A stretch of DNA of 64,000 nucleotides from an uncultured Anaerolineae bacterium (GTDB taxonomy: Bacteria; Chloroflexota; Anaerolineae; Anaerolineales; Villigracilaceae). The position numbers were made by a program, and so were the translations under genes. Each line of letters begins with the position of its first letter. The stretch's first letter is position 1. Shown here piece by piece: positions 50,026 through 58,196 of the stretch. Under the pieces are notes generated by a model. The model did no database searches. It saw only the letters and a program-made list of their open reading frames with translations, and was not told the origin of the DNA. Location: positions 1-64,000 of the forward strand of contig CAKZJX010000054.1 in assembly GCA_937120535.1 (NCBI GenBank). Direction: 5' to 3'.

Positions 50026-50973
50026 ATGTTTCCTTGGTCCAAACGTGCGGTTGACCAGAATGTGCCGGCAGGAAACGCTAGGCTCTGGTTTTGGAGCGTT
50101 CTGTTGGTGGTGGTGGTTTGGGTGATGCTGAGTAGCATGGTTGCCTGTGCTCCTCCGCCGGCCCCCTCAGAACCTCACCGCGTGGCCTCGCCAACCCAAG
50201 CCCCGTCTCCCACTCCCACGGCTACCCCGCTTCCGGCGATCGCGATCGTCAACGGTGAACCAATCCCATTGGCCGAGTATCGGGCCGAGGTGGCTCGCTA
50301 TCAAGCGGCGCAGGCAGCCTTGGGCAAGGAGGCCTCAGTAGAAGAAGCTGAGCGGATCGTCTTGGACGATCTCATTGATCAGACCTTGCTGGCTCAAGCG
50401 GCGCGAGCGGCCGGGTTGGGCCTCAGTGAGGCCGAGGTTCAAGCGCGAATCGACGCCTTGGCTGCCTCCATCGGAGGGAGGGAGGCTCTGCGGACTTGGC
50501 AAGCCGCCCATGGGTACGACGAGGCATCGTTTCGTATCGCTCTGAAACGGGCGGCCGAGGCCGCTCGAATGCGCGACCGAATCGCGGCCGAGATCCCCGA
50601 AGAAGTCGAACAGGTACACGCTCTCCAGATGGTCTTCAAGACCGAGGCCGAGGCCCAAGCTGTACTTACTCAACTGAGAAACGGTATTCCCTTTGACGGG
50701 CTGGCCATGCGCTACGACCCGCTCACGCGCGGCGATCTGGGATGGTTTCCGGCGGGTTATTTGCTCGAACCCGCTCTGGATGCAGCGGTTTTCGCCCTGC
50801 AGCCTGGCCAGTTCAGCGATGTCATTCCGAGCACAGTAGGGTATCATATTCTCTACGTCGTTGAACGCGGCCTGCGTCGTCTGGCTCCAGATGCGCGGCT
50901 CACCCTACAAGCGCGCGCGTTAACTGAGTGGCTTGCTCGTCAGCGTGCGCAGGCGAACATTCTTTTCCCTTGA
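50026..50973 (+). CDS. Parvulin-type (PpiC/SurA-like) peptidyl-prolyl isomerase, exported
   Basis: A 315-residue extracytoplasmic foldase. N-terminal hydrophobic signal with VACAPPPAP (possible lipobox VAC), a Pro/Thr linker, SurA_N-like helical part (IAIVNGEPIPLAEYRAEVARY, VLDDLIDQTLLAQAARAAG) and a C-terminal parvulin domain (VHALQMVFKTEAEAQAVLTQ, RGDLGWFPAGYL, FALQPGQFSDVIPSTVGYHI). It helps fold exported proteins. TATAAT (50013-50018) lies exactly 7 nt before the ATG; no Shine-Dalgarno. Confidence 0.88.
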   Translation: MFPWSKRAVDQNVPAGNARLWFWSVLLVVVVWVMLSSMVACAPPPAPSEPHRVASPTQAPSPTPTATPLPAIAIVNGEPIPLAEYRAEVARYQAAQAALGKEASVEEAERIVLDDLIDQTLLAQAARAAGLGLSEAEVQARIDALAASIGGREALRTWQAAHGYDEASFRIALKRAAEAARMRDRIAAEIPEEVEQVHALQMVFKTEAEAQAVLTQLRNGIPFDGLAMRYDPLTRGDLGWFPAGYLLEPALDAAVFALQPGQFSDVIPSTVGYHILYVVERGLRRLAPDARLTLQARALTEWLARQRAQANILFP

Positions 50974-50984
50974 TGGAGGCGCTC

Positions 50985-51758
50985 ATGAGCTATTCTCCCG
51001 ATGCATTCGACGATTTTGAGTTTGAACGCCCTCCCTCTCCGCCCCGATTTGCTCTAAGCGTTTGGGACGTGTTCTCGATCTTGGTCTTGATCGTGACCGC
51101 TTGCCTTGGGGCGTATTATCTCTTGATCTTCATTACTCCCACTACTCCTCTCAATCCGTTCCCGCCTCAGCGCGCTCAAGCGGTCGATCTTTTGCCAACG
51201 CCAACCGCAACGCTGTTGGAAATGCCGCCCACCTGGACGCCCAGCGCCACGCCCTACATTCCTCCTACGAATACTCCTCTTCCCTCCTTCACGCCGGTGT
51301 TTACCTTTACGCCAGTGGCGCTGACTCCGCCCACAGCGACACCACGGCCCAGTCCCACCCTGCGCCCTGGCCCCACCCCCCGAGCCCCCTACTCTGCCAA
51401 GGTGGAGTACATTCCCAGCAGTAAATATCGTCCGGAATTCGGTTGTAACTGGCTGGGGGTGGCTGGCATCGTGTTGGACAAGAACGGCGCCCATCATCTT
51501 TACCTGATCATCCGCTTGAAGGGCACGCTGAACGGCGAGGCGATCAATTATGTGGTGGCCTCCGGCTTTGCCCCACTACTCTATGGTCCGTCTGGTTTTG
51601 AGATCCAACTGGGAACCACGCCGGTCGATTCTAAACAGACGTTATTCCTGCAACTACTCGATCAGGCCGGCCTGCCGCTCTCCGAGAACGTTTATATCAA
51701 CACCTACAGCGATTGCGAGAAGAACATGGTTTTCGTGACGTTTCGCGAGAACCGCTGA
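50985..51758 (+). CDS. Membrane-anchored protein with Pro/Thr-rich stalk
   Basis: A 257-residue protein. Short acidic cytoplasmic N-terminus, one TM helix (VFSILVLIVTACLGAYYLLI), a Pro/Thr stalk (about 65-145), then a soluble domain of about 115 residues (KYRPEFGCNWLGVAGIVLDK, YLIIRLKGTLNG, PSGFEIQLGT, NVYINTYSDCEK). The domain family is not recognised. ATG 50985 has GGAGG 6 nt upstream (GATGGAGGCGCTC). Confidence 0.75.
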   Translation: MSYSPDAFDDFEFERPPSPPRFALSVWDVFSILVLIVTACLGAYYLLIFITPTTPLNPFPPQRAQAVDLLPTPTATLLEMPPTWTPSATPYIPPTNTPLPSFTPVFTFTPVALTPPTATPRPSPTLRPGPTPRAPYSAKVEYIPSSKYRPEFGCNWLGVAGIVLDKNGAHHLYLIIRLKGTLNGEAINYVVASGFAPLLYGPSGFEIQLGTTPVDSKQTLFLQLLDQAGLPLSENVYINTYSDCEKNMVFVTFRENR

Positions 51759-51801
51759 GCCTTTTCTAACTTCTTGAGACGCTTGTGTTATTATCTAGCC
51801 A

Positions 51802-52338
51802 ATGAACGATCCAACCGCTGCTCGCCATCGTCGCCGTCTGATCCTGGTCATGGTGATCCTCTCCACCCTTCCTTGTTACTGCCTGGGAGGTGTTCTGGTG
51901 GCCCTAGCGCCGGAACCGGAGACTCCCACCCCAACGTCCACCGCCACCGTGACCATAGCCATCCCCTCCCCGACCCTGCCCGCACTTCCTTTTTACACCC
52001 TTACGCCTACCCATCTCCCCTGGACTCATACTGCGACCCTCACCCCGACCCCGTCCCTGACTCTTACCTCAACCGTGAGCCCGACGCCCTTCCTGCCGCC
52101 CACGCGCACCTTCACCCCGACCATCACCTCGTCGCCCACGCCATCCCCAACCCCCACCCCCTCTCCCACACCGACGCTTTCACCCACGCCGTCCTTCACG
52201 CCCGCCGCAACACCCACCTGGACCTCGTCTCCTACATACACGGTCTCCCCGACGCTGACCTCAACCCCAAGCACGACCCCAAGCCCCATCCCCTCTCCCA
52301 GCGCTACTCCCTCGTCCTCTGCGACCACTACCCCCTAA
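51802..52338 (+). CDS. Membrane protein with extreme Pro/Thr/Ser low-complexity stalk
   Basis: A 178-residue protein: a basic N-terminus (MNDPTAARHRRR), one hydrophobic segment (LILVMVILSTLPCYCLGGVL) and then almost only Pro, Thr and Ser (SPTPSPTPTPSPTPTLSPTP). It probably extends from the membrane as a heavily O-glycosylated stalk. Other frames are open through composition, but this frame gives the TM start. TATTAT lies 7 nt before ATG 51802 with no Shine-Dalgarno. Confidence 0.55.
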   Translation: MNDPTAARHRRRLILVMVILSTLPCYCLGGVLVALAPEPETPTPTSTATVTIAIPSPTLPALPFYTLTPTHLPWTHTATLTPTPSLTLTSTVSPTPFLPPTRTFTPTITSSPTPSPTPTPSPTPTLSPTPSFTPAATPTWTSSPTYTVSPTLTSTPSTTPSPIPSPSATPSSSATTTP

Positions 52339-52349
52339 GAGAGTGAGAT

Positions 52350-53405
52350 ATGGTCATTTCTCCCTTTTTGCAAGCTCTGCTCTCGTCGGCAGGTCTGGCC
52401 GGATACGAATCGCCGGTTGCGGAATTGATCCATCGAGAATGGGCGTCACTGGCCGACTCCATCCATCAGAGCCGGCTAGGATCGGTTCATGCCTTGCATC
52501 GCGGCCAGGCTGCCGAACCCCGTCCCTCGTTGCTGATCTCTGCCCATATGGATGCCATCGGCATGATGGTGGCCGGCCTGGAGCAGGGCTTCTTGCGTTT
52601 GACGCCCATCGGCGGCGTGGATCCACGCATTTTGCCTGGCCAGGCTGTGATCGTCCATGCCAAGCGTCCTCTAGCGGGGGTGATCGTGACGCGTCCACTG
52701 GACCTGCTGCCGGACGATGCCAACAAGGACCTTCCCACTTGGGATCACCTGCTGGTAGATCTAGGCCTGCCGGCCCGGCAGGTGGATCAACTGGTTCGAC
52801 CAGGCCATCTGGTCTCCTTTGCCAATCCTCCCATCGAATTGGGCGATCAGCTGATCTGTGGCCACTCGCTCGACAATCGCGTCTCTGTGGCAGCGCTCAC
52901 CCATGCCCTAGAACTCCTGCGCGGGCGGCAGCACGCCTGGGATGTGTGGTTTGCCGCCACCGTCCAAGAAGAAGTAACCTTTGCCGGCGCCGCAACATCC
53001 ACCTTCGCTCTGCAACCCAACTTGGCGGTGATCGTGGATGTGACTCACGCTCGCTCGCCTGGTGTGCAAAGTTGGCAAGCGTTTCCACTAGGCGAGGGAC
53101 CCACGCTTGGCATTGGCCCACATGTGCATCCCCATCTGTTCAAGCGTTTGCGTGCCCTGGCTGACGAACTGGAAATCCCCTACACAATTGAACCTATGCC
53201 CGTATCCTCAGGAACCGAAGCGGCTGCCGTGCAAGTGGCCCGCGAAGGAGTCCCCACGGCGGTGATCAGCATTCCCCTGCGTTATATGCACACGCCGGTC
53301 GAAGTGGTTGCCCTAACCGACGTTCAGCGCTGTGCGCGCTTGTTGGTCGAATTGGCAGTTCGCTTGGAGCCGAACACTCTGCAACAGGTGACATGGGATG
53401 ACTGA
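52350..53405 (+). CDS. M42-family metallo-aminopeptidase
   Basis: A 351-residue M42 peptidase that removes N-terminal residues using two metal ions. Seen: LSSAGLAGYESPVAELI, ISAHMDAIGMMVAGL (first metal His-Asp), GHSLDNRVSVAAL (bridging Asp), TVQEEVTFAGA (catalytic Glu-Glu), VIVDVTHA (metal Asp), PVSSGTEAAAVQVAREGVPTAVISIPLRYMHTP (metal His). All ligands are visible. Probably makes a TET-like oligomer. It precedes two large membrane proteins and overlaps the first by 8 nt. Confidence 0.93.
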   Translation: MVISPFLQALLSSAGLAGYESPVAELIHREWASLADSIHQSRLGSVHALHRGQAAEPRPSLLISAHMDAIGMMVAGLEQGFLRLTPIGGVDPRILPGQAVIVHAKRPLAGVIVTRPLDLLPDDANKDLPTWDHLLVDLGLPARQVDQLVRPGHLVSFANPPIELGDQLICGHSLDNRVSVAALTHALELLRGRQHAWDVWFAATVQEEVTFAGAATSTFALQPNLAVIVDVTHARSPGVQSWQAFPLGEGPTLGIGPHVHPHLFKRLRALADELEIPYTIEPMPVSSGTEAAAVQVAREGVPTAVISIPLRYMHTPVEVVALTDVQRCARLLVELAVRLEPNTLQQVTWDD

Positions 53406-55413
53406 AGTTGGGGTCCTGGAACGTTTGGGCAATCTGGTCGGTCGTGACTGGTGGCGCCTAGCGCTAGCGTTGGCCGGCATTTTGGTCATCGGGTTGGCAG
53501 CGCATCTGGGGAGCGGGGGCGTGTTGTTCGTGTTCTGGCGGCGCACGATGCTGGTCTTTGCAGTGGGCGGGGTTGGTCTGGCGTTGCTGGCGCTGGCCGT
53601 TTGGTTGGGCCGGCCGATCCGTCTTCCCGGCTTCTTGACCATTGTCAGGCCGCTCCTCGCCGAGCTGGTGTCCGATCGCCGCTGGCCGAGCTCTTCGGGC
53701 CGGCGTGTGCGCCTGGCGGGGATGTTATTCCTTCTCTTCATCTTCCCGCTCCTCTTCCTCGGTCCGTGGACCTCTGTCTTTCACTCCCTGTCGGTGCGCT
53801 TGCTGGTGGTCTTCGGCATCAGCCTGGCAGGGGCGTATGTACTCTCTGGTGCCGATCCATCTCGATTGTGGCGCGCCTTCCTCTTTTCAACATTGCTTTT
53901 TTCGCTCTACTATCATCTGCTCACCACTCTTCCTTCGCTTTCGACCTCTCCCTTCTCGCTCCACTGGTCGGAGGGCACGCGCTATTACCATGCCTCGCTG
54001 CTGCTCTCCGAGCGCTACTATGGCCTATCCTTGCCGCCTTTTTACCAAGACCTTAGCCGCTACGTGATCGAGGCCGTTCCTCTGCTCCTGCCTCGGCCGT
54101 CGCTCTGGCTCGTGCGCCTGTGGGAAACCTTGCTCAGCGTGCTACTGCCGGCGCTTACGGCGGCCCTCTTCCTGCGCCGCGTGACAGGTGGTCACTCGAC
54201 CTCGTCTCATGCGCATCCTCCGGTCCCAGCTTCCTTTGTATTGCTAGGCTTCTTCCTGTGGGGGACACTCTACCTCCTTCAGGGGCCGGTGTACTTCTAT
54301 CTGCTGTTGGCGGCCATTCCGGTGACTGCAGTCTATCGTCCCGACCGTCCTGTGGCATCCCTCCTCGCCCTGGGGGCGGCCTCCTTTTGGGCCGGCATCA
54401 GCCGCATCAACTGGTTCCCCATCCCGGCCATGCTGGCCATTGCCTTTTATCTGCTCGAGACGCCCATTGGCAATCGCTCCTTGGTGCGTTATCTAGCCTG
54501 GCCGGCGATCTACACCGTTCTCGGCTTGGGCATGGCCTTTGCTGCCCGGCAGTGGTACTTTTCCATCTCCGAAGTCTCCGCCGAGATGTTCAACGCCGCC
54601 TTCTGGCAACTCTTGCTCTGGTACCGCCTGTTTCCAAGTGCCCTGCAACCGCTGGGGATCCTGCCGGCTGGACTATTGATGGCGACTCCTCTGGCCTTGA
54701 TCGCCTATCTCCATCTCCGTCAAAGACGCTGGCACTGGATTCGGATCGTCGGCCTGATCGCCATGATGATAGTGCTCCTGGTAGGCGGCTTCATCGTCAG
54801 CGCCAAGATCGGGGGAGGAAGCAACCTGCACAACCTCGACACCTATCTGACTCTCTCCCTCGCGATCGGCCTCTACCTGATCTTCGACCGCTTCGTTCCA
54901 GACCTTGGGCCGGCTGCCCCGCCCCGAGCGTTTCCTCCGCTCCTGACGACCTCGACAGTGCTGGCAACCGCCTTCTTCGTCCTCTTTTCCGCCTACCCAG
55001 GCCTACCCTCGTTGGAGCGACACGCCGACTCGCTGGCCCGCCTACAAGCCCTGGTCGATCAAGCGGTAGCGCAAGGGGGGCGTGTCCTGTTTATCTCTCA
55101 GCGTCATCTGTTGACCTTCGGCCTGATCCGGGGCGTTCCCTTGGTTCCGGAATATGACAACATTGACCTGATGGAATTTGCGATGACCAACTATCGTCCT
55201 CTAATCGACCGCTTCCGGGCCGACATTGCCGAGCATCGCTATGCCCTGATCGTGGCTCCCACTCCGCCGGGGCGTTACAAGGATCGCAATGAAGCCTTTG
55301 CCGAGGAGAGCAATGCCTGGCTACGGCGAGTGAGCATTCCACTGCTGCGTTCGTACAAGATCATCGCTGAATTTCCAGAAGGAGATTTCGTCGTCCTGAC
55401 CCCTGATCGGTGA
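53398..55413 (+). CDS. Large polytopic membrane protein, possibly GT-C-type
   Basis: A 671-residue protein with many TM helices (for example LALAGILVIGLAAHLGSGG, LLVVFGISLAGAYVLSG, MATPLALIAYLHLRQRR) and a C-terminal soluble part (LITPD-type end: GDFVVLTPDR). An acidic loop, LHWSEGTRYYHASLLLSERY, resembles the first extracytoplasmic loop of GT-C glycosyltransferases but is not conclusive. Its neighbour is a clear GT39/ArnT-like protein. Likely in surface glycan or protein glycosylation. Confidence 0.6.
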   Translation: MTEVGVLERLGNLVGRDWWRLALALAGILVIGLAAHLGSGGVLFVFWRRTMLVFAVGGVGLALLALAVWLGRPIRLPGFLTIVRPLLAELVSDRRWPSSSGRRVRLAGMLFLLFIFPLLFLGPWTSVFHSLSVRLLVVFGISLAGAYVLSGADPSRLWRAFLFSTLLFSLYYHLLTTLPSLSTSPFSLHWSEGTRYYHASLLLSERYYGLSLPPFYQDLSRYVIEAVPLLLPRPSLWLVRLWETLLSVLLPALTAALFLRRVTGGHSTSSHAHPPVPASFVLLGFFLWGTLYLLQGPVYFYLLLAAIPVTAVYRPDRPVASLLALGAASFWAGISRINWFPIPAMLAIAFYLLETPIGNRSLVRYLAWPAIYTVLGLGMAFAARQWYFSISEVSAEMFNAAFWQLLLWYRLFPSALQPLGILPAGLLMATPLALIAYLHLRQRRWHWIRIVGLIAMMIVLLVGGFIVSAKIGGGSNLHNLDTYLTLSLAIGLYLIFDRFVPDLGPAAPPRAFPPLLTTSTVLATAFFVLFSAYPGLPSLERHADSLARLQALVDQAVAQGGRVLFISQRHLLTFGLIRGVPLVPEYDNIDLMEFAMTNYRPLIDRFRADIAEHRYALIVAPTPPGRYKDRNEAFAEESNAWLRRVSIPLLRSYKIIAEFPEGDFVVLTPDR

Positions 55414-55438
55414 GGGCCGGCGAACAGGTGATCTCAGA

Positions 55439-56971
55439 ATGGCTTTCCTGCGTCTTTCTCTCCATCGCTGCTTGTTGATTCTGTTGCTTGCCTTGGGCGG
55501 GTTCTTGCGCCTGATCGACATTACCGACCCGCCTCTTGATTTTCATCCTACCCGTCAACTTCGCAATGCCATTGTAGCCCGCGGCATCTACTATAAAATG
55601 CAGCCCCAAGCCGATCCGATTCAACGGGAACTGGCCCTGACGATTGCACGCATCCCAGCTCGCTACGAGCCGCCGATCGTTGAAACGCTCAGTGCGTTGA
55701 CCTACCTGTGGATCGGGGGCGAGTCGATCGCAATCCCGCGCCTGTATGGGACGGTGTTCTGGCTGCTCGCTGGGCTGGCGCTGTATGATTTGGCGCGTCG
55801 AATCACTCGTTCACCGATCGCTGCTTTGCTCTCGTCGGCATATTTTCTGGTGTTGCCGTTCTCGGTGCAAGCTAGCCGTTCCTTCCAGCCGGATCCGTTG
55901 ATGACGGCTTCGGCCGTGATCGGCATCTATTTTCTCTTCCGTTGGTCTGAGGCAAGAACAGCAGAAGGAGCAGAAGGCGAACGGTGGACGAGAGGCAGAA
56001 TCAGCGCTTCTTGGCGTTTTGCGCTCCTAGCAGCTTTGAGCATCGGTTTTTCGGCTCTGGTCAAGATTTTCATCGCTTGGATCGTTGGAGGCGCAGCGAT
56101 AGCCATGGTTCTGTTCACCCTGGGGCGCAACGCTTGGCGATCCCGTCAGATGTGGAGCATGTTGGCGGTGATGGTCACGCCGGCCTTGTTGCACTATTTC
56201 GTGTTTCATCCAGAGCGTTCGAGCGAGTATGCGGTGAATTGGTCGTTAGAGATGTTCACTCTGCTGACCAGCACCGACTTTTACACCAAGTGGTTGGCCT
56301 TTCTAGGCAGCCTTTTCGGTCAAACCTTCCTGTTTCTGAGCTTGATCGGGACAGTTTTGATGGCCCAGCGCGGTCGAGCGCTCCTGATCGGGTTGTGGAC
56401 GGGCTATGTGCTCTATGGTTTGTCCGTGCCGTTTCAGATGTACACCCACTCGTACTATCACTTGCAGCTGACGCCGATCATCGCTTTGGGGTTGTGCCCG
56501 TTGATCGAGATCGGAGCCCGCCGGGCGTCTGAAGAGAAGCGGGGATGGCAAATGGCGCTGATCGGGTTGATCGTGGCCGGGATCGGGTTCCAAGCCTGGG
56601 TGGCGCGTTCGATCCTTCTTTCTGAAAATTTTCGTGGCGAGCCGGCCTACTGGGAGAGGGTAGGACAATCGATTCCGCCCAGGGCGCAGGTGATCGCCTT
56701 GACTCAGGATTTTGGGTATCGCTTGATGTATTACGGTTGGCGGCGGGTGACGCTCTGGCCGATCGCTTCGGGGCTGGCCGAAGTGCGCGGGAAGACGCTC
56801 AACGCCGAGAAGGTGTTCGCCGAATTGGCGGCCGATAAGGAGTATTTTCTGGTGACGACCTTCAATCAACTCGAGAAACAGCCCGATCTGAAGGCGATTT
56901 TGGATCAGTATGCCGTGGCGGCGCGCGGGGAAGGGTTCGTTTTGTATGATCTGCGCCGGCCAAAACCCTAA
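55439..56971 (+). CDS. GT39/ArnT-type (PMT-like) glycosyltransferase
   Basis: A 510-residue GT-C membrane enzyme. The first periplasmic loop has DPPLDFHPTRQLRNAIVARG (catalytic Asp region, DPPxxxH), followed by VETLSALTYLWIGGESIAIP, RLYGTVFWLLAGLALYDLAR and FSVQASRSFQPDPLMTASAV. Typical of dolichyl/polyprenyl-phosphate-sugar:protein transferases and ArnT. It would transfer a sugar from a lipid carrier to protein (O-mannosylation) or lipid. The GT2 gene at 44342 could make the donor, and the Pro/Thr stalk proteins upstream are potential acceptors (inference). Confidence 0.82.
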   Translation: MAFLRLSLHRCLLILLLALGGFLRLIDITDPPLDFHPTRQLRNAIVARGIYYKMQPQADPIQRELALTIARIPARYEPPIVETLSALTYLWIGGESIAIPRLYGTVFWLLAGLALYDLARRITRSPIAALLSSAYFLVLPFSVQASRSFQPDPLMTASAVIGIYFLFRWSEARTAEGAEGERWTRGRISASWRFALLAALSIGFSALVKIFIAWIVGGAAIAMVLFTLGRNAWRSRQMWSMLAVMVTPALLHYFVFHPERSSEYAVNWSLEMFTLLTSTDFYTKWLAFLGSLFGQTFLFLSLIGTVLMAQRGRALLIGLWTGYVLYGLSVPFQMYTHSYYHLQLTPIIALGLCPLIEIGARRASEEKRGWQMALIGLIVAGIGFQAWVARSILLSENFRGEPAYWERVGQSIPPRAQVIALTQDFGYRLMYYGWRRVTLWPIASGLAEVRGKTLNAEKVFAELAADKEYFLVTTFNQLEKQPDLKAILDQYAVAARGEGFVLYDLRRPKP

Positions 56972-57041
56972 AGGTCGATCTTCGCGTCTCTCTAAATGAT
57001 GTTACAATCGCTTTATCAGCCGTGGTTGGAAACGGAGGGTT

Positions 57042-58196
57042 ATGGCGTCTCTTGAGCGCATTCTGTTGGTAGAAAGCCATCCTGACATTGCAGACGTTAT
57101 TGCCGGTCAGGCGCTGAGGCCCTTGGGGTATACAGTAGAGATAGTTACCCAGGCCGGGATGGCCATTCGGCAGGCGTTGCAATCGTTGCCCGATGTGATC
57201 GTGACTAATTTGCATCTCCCCGATTTGAGCGGGAAGGATTTATTGGTGGCCTTTGTCTCTCAAGGCTTGCAAATGCCGATTATCGTGATCGCAGAGAAGG
57301 GAAACGAGCAGGAGGTGATCCAGGCCTTCCGTTTGGGGGCAGCCGATGCCTTGCTCTGGCCGGCTCGGGAGGCCGAGGTGGTGGCGGCGGTGGAGCGCGT
57401 CTTGAAGCAGGTGCGTCAGGCGCGGAGCCGCCAACGCTTGAATGAACAGCTTAAGGCCACTAATGAACGCTTACAGCGCAAGGTGAGCGAGCTGACAACG
57501 ATTATTTCGATCGGCAAAGCGGTGGTTTCTATTACCGATCGGCGGCGCTTGTTGGATACGATCATCGAAGGTGCGCTGCGGGTGGCAGAAGCCGATTTGG
57601 GATGGTTGCTATTGCGCGAGGAGCGATCCAAGCAGTTCATCTTGGTCTCTCAGCGCAACCTGCCGGAGGCTTGGGCCAAGAAGATCGGCCATCCGCTGGA
57701 AGATGGCATCAGCGCGCTTGTAGCGCTTTCGGGGGCGTCGTTGTTAATCCACGGCCAGGCGTTGCAGAAATTCAAGGCATCTATGCTGGGAAAGGCGGCG
57801 GCTGTGATGCCGATCAAGGTCCAAGAAGAAGTTATCGGTTTGATGGTGGTCCTGCGCAAGGCGGATGTTCCGTTCGAGGAGGCTACGCAAACGTTGTTGG
57901 AGGCAGTGGCCGATTATGCCTCGATTTCTCTGTTGAATGAACGTTTGTTTCTCACCGTCCAGAAGGCGGCTGAAACCGCTCGGGCCGGCGAACAGCGACA
58001 GCGCGATGAGCTTTCCCGGTTGCGGGAGGCGCTCCAGAAAGAGTTGGATCAGATTCTCCACCCTATGGGCTTGTTGCTGACCGGCAGGGCCGGCCCGTTT
58101 AACGACCAACAACGGCAGGCCCTGCTTTCGATCAATGCTGCTGCCCAACGGCTCTCCGCCCTGATACGCAGCGATCGTAGCAGCAGGTTGTCATGA
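57042..58196 (+). CDS. Response regulator with C-terminal GAF domain
   Basis: A 384-residue protein. Receiver domain: ILLVESHPDIADVI, VIVTNLHLPDLSGKDL (N-L-H in place of usual acidic D; the phospho-Asp position reads Asn), IVIAEKGNEQEV, LWPAREAEV. So the receiver looks unable to be phosphorylated at the usual site. A coiled coil then leads to a GAF domain (RRRLLDTIIEGALRVAEADL, GWLLLREERSKQFILVSQRN), and another coiled coil. GGAGGG precedes ATG. It overlaps the kinase gene by ATGA, so they form one unit. Confidence 0.82.
   Translation: MASLERILLVESHPDIADVIAGQALRPLGYTVEIVTQAGMAIRQALQSLPDVIVTNLHLPDLSGKDLLVAFVSQGLQMPIIVIAEKGNEQEVIQAFRLGAADALLWPAREAEVVAAVERVLKQVRQARSRQRLNEQLKATNERLQRKVSELTTIISIGKAVVSITDRRRLLDTIIEGALRVAEADLGWLLLREERSKQFILVSQRNLPEAWAKKIGHPLEDGISALVALSGASLLIHGQALQKFKASMLGKAAAVMPIKVQEEVIGLMVVLRKADVPFEEATQTLLEAVADYASISLLNERLFLTVQKAAETARAGEQRQRDELSRLREALQKELDQILHPMGLLLTGRAGPFNDQQRQALLSINAAAQRLSALIRSDRSSRLS

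Noticed and set aside
51774-52346. Alternative frame over the Pro/Thr stalk gene (His/Pro-rich)
   Set aside because: Low-complexity C-rich DNA keeps several frames open; only 51802-52338 gives a basic N-terminus followed by a TM helix.
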